From the NCBI GenBank assembly GCA_013399115.1, contig VXAA01003313.1, positions 230,527 to 294,526 on the forward strand: a DNA stretch of 64,000 nt. Reading direction: 5' to 3'. Position 1 is the stretch's first letter. The number at the start of each line of letters is the position of its first letter. The notes below the pieces were generated by a model that was not told where the DNA came from, made no database searches, and worked only from the letters and a program-made list of their open reading frames with translations. This document shows positions 14,041 through 26,589 of the stretch, piece by piece. The DNA is from Anseranas semipalmata (taxonomy: Eukaryota > Chordata > Aves > Anseriformes > Anseranatidae). The translations under genes and the position numbers were made by a program.

Positions 14041-14996
14041 CTGAGAGCAGGGGAGAAAGGAACAGAGCGCCAGAAAGCACTTGCATGCTCTTAGTCCTTC
14101 ACATGGCCCTATGAAAAGCTGCAGAATCCAATCCCTGTAAGTTTCCTGGAGCTACTCTGGTAGCCTGCAGTATTGTATGAAACATTTTGCTTTAAATATC
14201 ACTTGCCCGTCTTAAAATCCTAAAATATATTTTTGTTATCACAGAAAAGTAATTTTACAGATGAAAACAATATGAGTGACTCTTCAGAGAAAGAGGTAGA
14301 ATAGCATTACTGAAAATAAATAACATTTTTGTGGTATTAACTTATTTGGAAAAAAAAAAAGCCTCTGTTAAGCTTTAAATTTCTTGTTTAATCACACAAT
14401 AAATGTAGAGCATAGCTGAATGCATTGCTTTTCTTGCAGTTCTTTTTGCTCAAGTGTCATGCCAAGCCATAAATGAAAAATAATGGATGCACACAGGAAA
14501 AAGAATGCAAGATATTATCTAGCACTCCACAGAAAATGGAGAAACTCAGTTTGTAAGGAAATACATGATCCTGGATAAGATCCTACCCAGCCTACTTATT
14601 CTTATACAATGTAGAACGCGTCAAAGTCAACTAACCACTCTGTAGCATCAAGCCAGTATGAATATTGGATTTATGGACTCTGCTTTTGTTAGAGGAATTT
14701 GCTAAGATTTTTAATAAATTCTTTAACAAATATTTTAATAAAAAATGATGTGTTGCATTCCATTCACCTATGTAAACACAAGGAACTAACACTAGTATGT
14801 TTTCAAAATCTCCAACTATTATACAAATGTTGTGGTTCTAGCGAAAAGGTTGCAGAGTACGACAAACTCTATTTGCCCCCATCCTCTGCTAATGTCAAGG
14901 AATTGCTATCGATGCTATTATTTACTTACAGTAACAGTCAAAAGATACTGATCAGGACCAGAGCCTGCAGTAAGTGCTCTACAAATATACAAGATA

Positions 14997-15014
14997 AAAA
15001 AAAAAAAAAAAAAA
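14997..15014. repeat. Poly-A run (18)
   Basis: Eighteen A in a row. Confidence 0.95.
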
Positions 15015-18000
15015 GTTACTTGTTTTATTCCTTTGCATAAGCATTGATTCATAGGGAAGCCATGTGAGAATGAGAGAGGAGTAGCCTTTTAGTGCTTCAA
15101 CAGGCAGAAACCTGTATAGATTAGAAAACTTGTGTGCTCTATAAAAATGAAGTTTGTGCTTCAACCAATGGGTTTCTAAAATTCCTCTTTTGTTCACTTC
15201 AAGTAACTTCCTGGGGAAATGCCTGAAGACTTTTAGGAATGCTGATGTGAAAGGAGTACTACTGCTATAGATCAACTCAATTTCTTCTCAGATATCTCTT
15301 TAACAGAGATTTGCATCTCATTTTTGGATACAGAATCTTGCAAAGTTCCTTCTAATTATGCTTGCTATACTACTTGCTTCACAATATTTTTTTACCCATT
15401 TGCAAATGTCTTTGCGTAAGTATTTGGTTGTTATGTTTATTTGATATTGCACGCAAATGAAGACAAATACATTAAGCTACCACCTGAAAATCAGTTTTTG
15501 TCACAACATTTAGAGAGATCTTGAATTAATTTATATTATCTCAATATAATATCTTATACCTCATGATAGTTTTCTAATAATAATCAATATGAACAGGAGT
15601 CCCAGGATATGTTTCCTGCAACATCTTTCTACAATAGTAAGACTAGTAAGATTTGAAGATTTACTAGCTTGCACTAGATAAATTGCAAGGGTCATGCACT
15701 ATATTTAGTGGTAACAAGAGCAACAAGGACATTTTGTTAAAATAGAGGCATTTATAAGCACTTTGACTCCATCTTCAATAAAGATACCACATACCTCTCA
15801 AATTATTTTATTTTTAATTTTATTTTATTTTTTGAAATCAAACCTCTTGTTCCATGGCCCACCTGCATGACAAAGAATAGTAGCATTCTTCTCTACCTCA
15901 TTGCAACTCTGTACAGGCTAATAGTTGGTCAGCAATACAGACGGGACAACCTTATCCACACATTAGTAAATTGAAAAGCAGATGAAATCTTAGAGCAGCT
16001 CAGTGATACACATTGGCATTTAAACACAGCTAATTACAATCCAATGATATGGAAGGCAATTGTTTGCATACAGAATGCAATGTTTCTTCAGATGACCAGT
16101 CCCCCCCAAAAAAACTGTCCATTCAAGGCTTTTCTGGAATCCCTTTAGAAACTTGGTCTCCTTAAATGCTCAGAACTAAAGAAAACTGAATATGAGAAGC
16201 TATGTCTCAGTAGGAAATTGAATTCAACATAGAACTCAACTGATCAGGTAGTCCTTGCCCAGGCAAAGTTCTGACTGAATTTGAGAAGTTTTGACAAAGG
16301 AAACCAGCGACTCAAACTGTGCTTAAGGCAGGAGGGAGTAGTCTTCAGTAAGTCCAAATAAACCAAACACTTCCCAAGGCATGTGAACTCCTCCCAACAC
16401 TACTTTTGTGGAGTTTTCTATTAATTCATATATTCTGTTACATAACTGCCTATGAAGGTTTTGGCAATGATGGGAGTCAAGACCTTCTGCATGAACAACA
16501 AATTTTCATTGTTTCAATAGAATTAACAAATACAAACAGTTCAGAAATCCACAATATTCTCAGCCGAGCGTTGAGAACAGTACAACAATAAAGCTCACAA
16601 TCAACTTAAATATATTATCAATTTGAAACATATTTGCTAACCTTTAGAGTGTGAAGTTAAGATTCTTGAAGATTTTTCCAAATGATATACTGCTTCTGTT
16701 GAAAATTTCAGCGTTTTTGAACAATCTGATGAGTCTTTCATGGTTAGACAGCAAGCACAGATCAGCTGGGAAAAGAACAATGTAACTAAATAGTATGATG
16801 AAGCAATCCAAGAAAGCATTTTCTTTTTTGAAAAACAGACTGTAAGTATATCACAAAAAGTACACTTAGCATTTTCTTTAACTGTGGATTTCACTAAATA
16901 CTGCTCAGTAGTAACAAATTACGGTTATTCTGTACCTAAAATAATTTCAGTCAATTTTATGTTTGATCTTACTCTCTGATCTTCTTGTAAAGACCAACAT
17001 GATTACAGATGCCTAATTACTTTGCAGACAGACAGACAGTATTTTATCACCTGTTACAGTCAGCCTTTCCCACATGTACTCTACGAACAGTAACTAGGAG
17101 TTATCGTGAGTCAGTATAGAACTATATCTCTTTTGTCATATTCTCTACTCTGACAAAATATTCATCAGCCAAACATCCTTTTTCACTCCAAATTTATTTC
17201 CATGATTGTAATGAGAGATCAAGATCTCATACCTGTTTCAGTAAGTTCTCAACAAATCCAAAACACGGGATACATCTAGCCTGTGCTTTCATGTTTCATA
17301 TCACACCCATAACCTTAACTATAGCTGCTTGCTATATACACCATACAAAAACAGTGCTTAGTTAATTTTACACTGACATCTTCTCTTAAATTAGAGGCCT
17401 ACCAACTCAACTAAGAATTTGGTTTATTCTTGCAGAATGAAGGTACAGAGCAATTACATACAAGAAACTTCAAACAACAGTTTAGTGAGATGTATTTATA
17501 AGTTTCAGTGTAATGAACCTATTGGGAGAAGCAAGGATTGTCTTACAGGATATATAAAATCTTGTTTTGTGGGGATGAGGGAGATGCAACTACCAACAAA
17601 GTCTTCCAATTTGCTGTAAAGCACGTAGCTACCTTGCTGGGGAAACAAAAAAAGAACCCAAAACACTCAAGAAGCATCATAAATGACGGGCATCTTTTCC
17701 TGGGGACTTCTATGAACTTAGCTTCACTCTGCATAAACAAATATTTTCATTCACATAGTTGTATTGGTAAGGACATTAGTTTTGCTGATTATCATTCTAA
17801 ACAACTAAACATCCATGCTCCACAAGCATACAGTAGTGTGGCAAGGCGGTATAAATGTTTAGTTATCTTAGATAATTTTAACTTTCACAGATTTCTCAGA
17901 AGAGTATTAAATACTATATAAAATGATCCTTAGGAAACACACACCATAGTTGTAAACATGTGTAATTGTTTCCTAGATGTTTTGTAAACTATCAGAACTT

Positions 18001-18196
18001 TGGTTTCAAATGTAAAATATATTTAATTATTCACACTTAAAAAAAAAAAATTACACTGAGGCACCAAAATGAATGGAAGTAACTTCTCCAGAGACAGCAC
18101 ATTCCAACATTTATGGTAAAGAATATTGAAAGATGGTTTAGAGACTCTTTCACTAATATTCAGACATTTTTTGTGCATCACACTTCTGCTCTTGCT

Positions 18197-18322
18197 AGTT
18201 AGATTATGAATTTCTTGGGGCATGGATTGTCTCTTATTCTATGTCTGTACAATGTCTAGGGCTGTAGAGCCTCATCTCAGTTGGGACCTTAAGGCACTAA
18301 TGCTATAAAAGTACTACTAACA
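18197..18322 (+). repeat. Ancient amniote interspersed repeat fragment
   Basis: The stretch runs from an AGATTATGAA-like start through TTGGGGCATGGATTGTCTC and CTGTACAATGTCTAGG to CATCTCAGTTGGGACC and AGGCACTAATGCTATAAAAG. Phrase order matches a repeat 3' end that I recall as very common in turtles and crocodilians and eroded in birds. The family name (CR1/L3-like LINE tail or derived SINE) is not certain from memory. Many substitutions show it is old. Confidence 0.6.
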
Positions 18323-19780
18323 ACAGTAAAGCAGTTCTTTGATCGCACTGAATTTTGAGAACTTAGTGGAGCAATGGTTCAAAAATAAGTAGCGACCTGC
18401 CAGAACCTTATTTATCATAGTTGAGCCACAATCTGCCAAAGCAATGCAAAGCATTAAATTCCTCTCTGATGAAACACTACCTGTTTAAAGGGGTTACTGG
18501 AAGAGTGAATACAGCACCCTGTATAGAACGAAGATTAATTTGTAAGTGTATAAAGAAAAAAAAAAAAAGGAAGAAAAAAATAGATTCTCATTTAGTTGTA
18601 AACAAATGGTTAGCTCTTTGAACAATAAATTGATTGTACATGTAGAATATAGACTGGCTTTTTTCCAGTTCTACGGAGTCCTAATTAGTGGTGTTGAAAC
18701 TGTGTATTTTTGTAAGTGATTAGATTGTTACAGGGATCCATACAGAGTTAAGAAACAGTGCAGATGATTACTGATTACGGAAATGTTTACTGGATCTAAA
18801 TGAAGTGACCCACATAGTTCCTTGGTATCCTCTTACCTCAGAGTACTGCAAAACGTATCCACACAGCAGCTAATGTCACCGTTTGTCTGCCCAGAGTAAC
18901 TGTTTCTATTTCAGTCTGGTTCCTAAAGCATTTAAAAAGTTTTTTGAGGTTTCTTAGGATTTGCTGCAATAGCAAATTTCTTTACAATCATGACTGTTTC
19001 TATAAACACATTGTCCTGTTCCTTATGTATTTTGCCTTACACTTAGAATTCAGATAAAGATGATGCAGAGGGTATGGAACAGCCCACACCACGCAACAGC
19101 ACTGATGAACAGTATCTGGGCACAGAAATGCTGTGCACTCTTCAGTTCAGTCTCTGTCTCTCCTGACTAGATCAGAACTGGGGACACAGTCCCTACCTAA
19201 TCCAGCACTCTACTTACCTTTGTAGAAGTCTACAGTATATCTTGAAGACACACTATGGGACCAGCCTTACTTTTGAACATTCTAGATTAAAGCTTCACAG
19301 TGCATGAACAGGACTGTTCAGGATCTTTGCAATATGCTCCTTGGCAGGAAGCTATTTAGCTGCTGAAGTTTCTTTAACAATTAGACCTACACATTGTTTG
19401 CTCTTTCTAAAGAAAACATACTATGATATTTGCTACTGACTTCTGTCACTTTTTGTATAATAGCCTGCAGAGTTTCATAGAAGTCTAAAACCCAGTAAGA
19501 CTCAATCTGGCTTGGAAGACCTTGTTAACAGGTCTTGAGCTGTGACTGTGTCTGAATATAAAAAACTAGACCGAAGAGGAATTTGGAGTCTGACTCAAAC
19601 TGAAAAACCATCATCTAAATGTAGTCTTCACCAAAATTTTGGATCAAAGGGGTTTCATTTATTGAGTTTTGGTTCTGGCCTAGCAGAACTATGAGTCTGA
19701 CTAAGATTTTCAGAGTGTGGCCAGGAACCTAGTTATTTGTCCTATTTATCAACTAATGCACCCCCCAAATGAACAGCAAG

Positions 19781-19840
19781 AAAAAATAAAATAAAGAGAA
19801 ATAAAGAGAAATAAAGAAAGACAAATAAAGACAAATAAAG
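19781..19840. repeat. 10-bp-period A-rich minisatellite
   Basis: Units ATAAAGAGAA, ATAAAGAGAA, ATAAAGAAAGACAA, ATAAAGACAA and ATAAAG follow one another. The variants suggest slippage and a polymorphic VNTR. Confidence 0.8.
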
Positions 19841-22720
19841 ATGCATCACATGGTACCTCTCTGAATAAACTGATCTTCCTCAAGAGTATGTTCATAACAT
19901 CCACAAAATACATGTTCCTCAGAATAAAATAATATCCTTCAGACATAGGTATAAGTCCAAAAATGAGTAAGTCTACTTTTTTCCTGTCTACCTTGAAAGA
20001 AAAGTATGCTCATTTTGCTACAACTAATTTATCCAAAAACATAGCTAATTAAAATTAAACTAACATGTCTAAGTTTAGCAAGAAAAAGAACTGCAAACTT
20101 GTATGCCACAGTATATAGCAACTTTGGAAGTGAGCCAGTCTCAGAACCACAGAAACTTAGCTGACAATCAGGGAATTAACTGAACCACTTTCATTCTCTA
20201 TTGTCTTGTGACAAGCTTCCATTGTAAAATCGTGTTATTAGAAATTGTCTGTTTTACAGAGTGGTTAAAAAAAAAAAATTGAGAGAACACAAGCATAATT
20301 TTTTTAGGGCTCACTTAAGCAGACTCAGAATGTAGAGGGCTTTCCCTCCACCCCCCTCCAGTAATTGCTATTTAAAGATCATTTGAATGACCTTCTAGTA
20401 CATCTTAGCCATCTTTTTATTTACTTGTCTGGTAAAACCCAATCCTTCATCAGGCCAAATAGTCAAAGAGATGGAAAATTTAAACCTTTCCAGCTCCTGA
20501 AGGAAAGTTTCTCCCAACAGCTGTCTTGCTTTATGAAAGCATGAAGTCAGTACATCCAATCTCATGCTATCAATCACACAGGCTGACATTTCCTGCAAAC
20601 TGTGTCCACAAGACAAACGGGGAAAGAGAACCTAAAAGGAACAACAAATTGCCAAAAAGCAGATGGAATTATGTGCTCTTGTTTATATTTGGCTGTTCAA
20701 ATGAGCCTGGTCTAAATGCCTTCCCCTTCAAAATTATAGCACTAAGCAGTCATTTGCATCACTGCTGAAAACACCTGACACTCATATTAAGAAATATTGG
20801 GTTTAATTGCAGTCCATTAAAATGTGGAAATGTCTTCAATGTAGGATTAATGATTTAAGTGAACTGTCGGCTTTTAGAGTATTTTTAGGCCCTCCTCCTG
20901 CAGATGCAAACATCCTCTTGCTTCCCCCTCCCCTCCCTGAACTTTTGCAAAAAAGGTCTGCCACATGTTTCTCATCTCCTGGCTTTAGGTAAGTAGCATT
21001 TAAAATGACTCTGAACATCAAGCATCTATGATTTGTGACTTTCAGAAGAGTGTTTGTGTACACAAAGGGATGTTAAATTGTTGTTTTGACTTTAATCTAA
21101 ATAATTTTCATTTCCCCTTACAGTGAATATTTTCTACACATACCAAAACAGGATTTTGTTTTTGTCAGTTCTTATACATGCACAAGTATGAAGTTACACA
21201 CTGGATGGAATGCACTGACCGCTAGTACTTCGTTTATGACTTTACTTACTACATAGTTAGGTTTTGCTCCAGACACAAAACTTGCGGTTGGATTTCAGTT
21301 ACACTGGCATTTATGTCCACATGCATGCACACAGAGCAGAACAAAGGTAACAGCTGTTGTTGCTGACAACTGTAAAATTGCGGAAAAAAATATACAGTGC
21401 ATTGGATACTGTAAACATTGTAAATATAGATGCTTTAATTTTTTGCTAAATAAATAAATAAATCTGCTCCTTGAGCTCATGCTCGTGTAAAGTGCATGCA
21501 GAAAGGTAAGTTGCAACTGAATTGGAAACTTGGCTTGAAGCATGGCTGTGCTTTTGGAAAACATGACCGTTCAACTTCTTTTAGTATCATTAAGCCTTTT
21601 CTTTCAGGTAGGTGGCAGTGTCACAATTCTACCTCGGTACACTTAAATAGAAAGCAAAAGAATTTCTGAACATATCTAACCACATTTCTCCTTCATGCAT
21701 TTTGCCAAGCTGACTACTGCTGCAACAATCATGCTCCATTAGTGCTCAGGATCAAGAGCATTAGGTTCCCAGCAACCATTTTAGTGCTGTCTGGACTTAG
21801 TACCAACACAACTGACACCAATTTCAGGTTCCTAAAGACAAAGAAGCAACTGAAGCTAGAGTGCGCTCCCCAGCTACCCAACAGGACTTGATCCTGTGTG
21901 TTGGATATTTTCAAGGCCATCTTTATCACCTCTCTGATAGAGGATTATCTCTAATTTCCATCAGTAAGAACAATATTTCTTAAAGCAGTATGTTCTGTGA
22001 TAAGATGACTGGAGATAAGGCCAAATTAAAAAAAAGAAAAATGCATGATTTTCCCAAAAGTCATATGTTTAGGAAAGGCAAAATTAAGACAAAAATAGTA
22101 ATAATATTTTATTTCAAACAGGAACCGTACCCAAACTTTGTCCTAGCCGCAAGAATTTCAAATAAGAATGAACTTCTAGAGAACACTGAAGACTTAATGA
22201 AGTAAGAGAAGTGAAATTTAAGCAAAGAGGCCATAATTCTTGGACAGAGAGCCAATAAATCACTATCTATATAGACTATTTACCAATCAGAGAAAACCAT
22301 TACAGCAAGGAAAGAGGTGGTACAATCCTTTCTAACTCCGGTTGCCCAATCAACAGGAACTTCATGGACAGAGAGAGGAGAGCACCTCCACAAGGCATTT
22401 GTGAAGCAACCACCACCATCCCAGCCTTCATCTTTGCCAAACAATATGGATAAATGCTCAAGCCCTGCAGACTCAGCCTTTGGCAGAGATGTCTTGCAGA
22501 CAGCAACCAGTCCTGTATAAAAGTACTTTAGCTCAAACATCTGGGATGGTATAAATCAAATCCTAAAGGAAGGCATTTCCTATACAGTTATTTTTCTTTC
22601 TACAAGATCCATGCCATCCCAGGCTAATAAGATGCTATATTTTATTAAGATTCTTTACAGAAGTACTGAAACGTCCAGGTTGTTTCGTTCTTGTTATTAG
22701 AGAGCAGTGTCCCCACCTAC

Positions 22721-22759
22721 CTTTTCCATGTTTCTGTTTTCAAATGTTTCAGCCAAGAT
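22721..22759 (-). other. Possible 39-base exon on the minus strand
   Basis: On the minus strand an acceptor-like CTAATCCCCTCCTAG precedes 39 bases that end in a donor-like AAAAG|GTAGGT. The length is a multiple of three and the frame reads ILAETFENRNMEK. Neither flanking exon was found. Confidence 0.15.
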
Positions 22760-23759
22760 CTAGGAGGGGATTAGAGGCTTCCAGATGTCCATAAATTTGG
22801 AACTGAACCTCGAAGATACTTGGACATGGAAATTTCACTGAAGTCCACTGGCAACCAATTATTATGTGTTAACCACTAACTATGCCTGCAAAACCAGGTC
22901 TCATGATCTGGGTCTCCATCTGGTGGTGAAGGGAACTACAATCTAAGACCTATGCCTACTCTATCTCCACCGTTAACAGGCAGTACATTTGCAGTTGTAC
23001 TTACTAAACATAACAGAGCACTTAACTCTGTCCATGAAAATAGGGTAGAATGTGATTCCTACTGAGTAAAGTTAGTTTACGATCCAGGACAATGGGTGAA
23101 AATTTACTACCATGAAAAGCAACACAAAACTCCAAGTTGCAGGAGGCACAGACTTTTCTTATCAAAGCATTCTACCTCTAGCAGAAAGCTTATACTCAAA
23201 ATTCCAGTCAGAAAATATTTTGACAAGATGCTTGATTACCATGCTACTCAGCTCCCTGACCCATGCACGGGAGTAGCTGGACACGCTCACTGCCCCTCAC
23301 CGGTGACTTTTACACTGACCCTGCCCACTATTCTTTGTTCATGCACCTTTCTAGATAAATCCCCTCCTTGATGGACATCCAACCGGACAGAAAGGGTATA
23401 AACTAGGGAAGTCAGAGAAGTCCACATACAGAGAGAAGACAAACCCCATGGTTTTGTTTTGTTTGTTTTTAGAATTGTTGGTTAAATCTCTCCTTTCCAA
23501 AAATACATTTGAAAAAAAAAAAGAGTAAATTGAAAAAAAGAGACTGCTAGACATGCCTGAACACCTAAATTCCTGGATCAGGTCTTGGTAGCTGATATAA
23601 AAAAATAACAGATCTGGTTTTGTGCCATATTTGTTATTGTTATTTAATGCTGACAAACACTGATACATAAACTTAATTGCTCTCTGGTGATGTCATCTCT
23701 TTTACCATACGTGCACACTCCAGAAGTGTATCCTTATCCAGCAGTCTTTGCTCCTGCAG

Positions 23760-23802
23760 AAACAACTGAAGCATGTGGAATTAGAAAACAAGAGACTCCG
23801 AG
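23760..23802 (+). other. Possible short coding exon
   Basis: 43 bases between a pyrimidine-rich acceptor (GTCTTTGCTCCTGCAG, ending 23759) and a good donor (CCGAG|GTAAGA, intron from 23803). One frame reads KQLKHVELENKRLR, a charged, heptad-compatible string typical of coiled coils. A second donor-like GTAAGG lies at about 23832 and the frame stays open to it. Over 43 bases an open frame is expected by chance in most cases, so the evidence is the splice signals plus composition. No protein is recognised. Confidence 0.2.
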
Positions 23803-25649
23803 GTAAGACACACAAGTGCATAAGGAGAAAGGTAAGGTGAACAAAATAAAAATTGTAACATGATATCACGGGAAAGAATACCTGACAAAGGCAGAAGCAA
23901 CCTTCAAACAATTAAAAAAGTAGTAGATGGGGGGAAAGAAGAAACCATAGAAAAAGTTCAAAAACTGAAGTGGATGGGACTGCCAGATAAGCACCTGATT
24001 AAGGTACTGAGAAAGAACAATGAAGGGACAGACCAAATACCGATGAGGTCTTTGATTATGCACGCACTCCTTTGGTTTTCATTCATAAGACTTCTGGGGC
24101 AGAAAGCAGTCTGTTCAGCTGGAAACACGCAGATCATAGTAGGCTTTCAAGCAACTCTTGCTTTGGATTTATTTTTCATCTGGAGTATGCTACTGAGGAG
24201 GGAATTTGTCAGCAATATCATACAGGCTGGGCTATCACTGATGAAACAGCATATAGATGATATAAAACCCATGAATTCATAATGACATTACTGCAGTATC
24301 ACAGTCATTATTAGAATCTACCAGGCACAAAGAACAAGAGTTACATTTTCTGCTAAGTACAGAAATCAAGAGTACAAGATGTTTAGAAAGGAAGTGTTTT
24401 TGACAGGAATATTGGGTCTAATTAATGACATACTGTAATTAAACACCTTTTTACAGTCTCTGGACTTAATTCAGCAAAACTGAGCTTCTCTGACCAAAAC
24501 TATTTGTATAAAACTGATTTAAATTTTGTTAGTCTCTGAAGCCCAAGGCTGCACACAGACTGCACTCAGTGCATGTGCTGGGAACAAGAAAATCATGAAG
24601 GGAGAAATTTCATGAAGAAATAAAGGAGTTCACAGCTCCTGCTGCACGCTTTTACAAATTAATAGGAAATCTATGCTCAATGCAAAAGAATAAACTATTC
24701 CTGTGAGAAAAAATAATAGATATTCAGAAACTGTCATTTTCAGGAAGCTCATTCTTATCTGAATAGTCCAGGTTTCAATAACAGGCGATTTAAACTTTTT
24801 TTATTAATTACTTACGTAAGAACCTACAAACTAGTCTATACAATGAAAAACACAAGTACTTTATGCAGTAAAACACCTGTAACATTACGTATGCAGACAG
24901 TATTAAATATAAAACTACACTTTACGTAAAATAGGAAGCAATTTTCAAGAGAGAAATCATTTGACAATTCTGTTTGAAACCTTCTAGCCATAGGAAAGTA
25001 CTATTATCCCCACATTGCCATTGTGTCACGACAATTTGTTATAGATTCCAGTGCTGTTATGTGTATATGGATTTGTAATAGGCATCTAAAGCTGAGTTTC
25101 GCAAAGCTTCCATCTCTTTATCCCCAAGCCACAAGATCACACAAGCATGCACTTCACCTTATGTCTGTGCACAATCCCAAAGAAATTAATAAAAGGACGC
25201 ACACAGATGGACAAAACCAGTTCATTAAAAATTGCCAGCAGGTACCCATTGAAAATGTTCTACAATTTTCTATTGCCTTGGAGATGTCTGCTTTACAAAG
25301 TTGTTTAGCAGACTGCCATTTCAATGCTACATACAGAAACAAATCCACTTTTCTCTTTGTCCATATCTTTAATTATTTGGGTTTTAAGGATTTTAAGGAA
25401 GAATTCAAAAGGAGATGCGAATATAACTAGCAAAAACACGATAGCTTTTGTATAAGAGTCCACAGAAACTGCAATGGAAGCATTAACTTCAAGAGGATGA
25501 CCAGAAAACCACATGCAACACTCTGCACATATGCAACTGGTTCAATAAGTCAGTATTTAAATGACCTGTTAAAAGTATATTGATATTATCCACACTAAAA
25601 GCTCTTCAAATTTACTCCCACTAACTACTTTGTGTAAGTTTATGACCAC

Positions 25650-25666
25650 TTTTTTTTTTTTTTTTT
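25650..25666. repeat. Poly-T run (17)
   Basis: Seventeen T in a row. Confidence 0.95.
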
Positions 25667-26589
25667 AACTGAAAGATACAGTGAACTATAATCCACTGTC
25701 TCACTGACTTGTAAACATATTTCATATTAACCACACAAAAAACGTGCTCCAGATTATAGCCTTAGTATCTGATCTACATAATATTTAGAGTCCCTGTGCT
25801 CTTTCTGGATTAGCAAACTATGAGAATTATTAAGAAGCATTAAAGGATAATTTCCTTCATTTTGTAGAGTACAATTATTCAAGCAATTATGCAAGCATAG
25901 GAAGCAATTGCTGAGAAATTATTTTTTCAGAAATAAGACTCCAAATTTTCAGAAATACCTCCCAATGTAATTGCTGTGAAACCTGAAGAGCAAGAACAGC
26001 CACTCTGTAAATACACAGGTTTTACAATTTAAATAAATGGTTATTTTTTCCCTATAAAATAAAGTGTTACCTGATGCCTGAAAGTTTCAGATGGCATGAT
26101 AATTAGGCTTCAATTGCACAAAGAAAGTAACTAGTTTGTACTGGTAATGGCTAAATACTATAATGATTTGTAAATTAAACCGTGCTGTAATTGCTTTACA
26201 GTTATACAGTAAGTGAGAGTATGGCAATATCAGGGTTATAAAATAGGGTGACACATTTTGCATTAGGCTACTTTAGAAATTACAGCTACTACAGAATGAA
26301 GGGTGCATTAGCAGCACTAACTGTTACTGCAGTTCTCCACAAGTGGCACACATCTCACTGTGCCCCACAGCACTTCATCTCCAGTGCAATTACCTCTAAT
26401 CAGCACCAGCACAAAGAAATTCAGAAATCATTACCCAGGTTGCTTGCAACAAACTTGAGCTCCATGGTGAGAATCCCAGTTACTCCCTCTGTTCTGTTCT
26501 ACATCCCCATTCCCCATACAATAAGTGAGGTTCAAACAGTCAAGGAAGTTCCTCAGTTGCCAAGTCTGGAGGCTAGAACATAGTTAAAA

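Larger units (their letters stand above)
9401..18196. other. Unique AT-rich non-coding stretch
   Basis: No gene seen. Contains poly-T/A runs, two AAAC-type tracts and scattered splice-like signals. One pair frames 74 bases at 10139-10212 (weak acceptor, good donor GAG|GTAAGT, one frame open), which I do not call. 12500-12900 is mildly pyrimidine-rich. Confidence 0.55.
18323..26589. other. Unique AT-rich non-coding stretch
   Basis: No gene seen beyond the possible short exons listed. The 140-codon plus frame at 23860-24282 is Lys/Glu-rich at its start because the DNA is purine-rich, then becomes hydrophobic, and is not recognisable. Confidence 0.55.
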
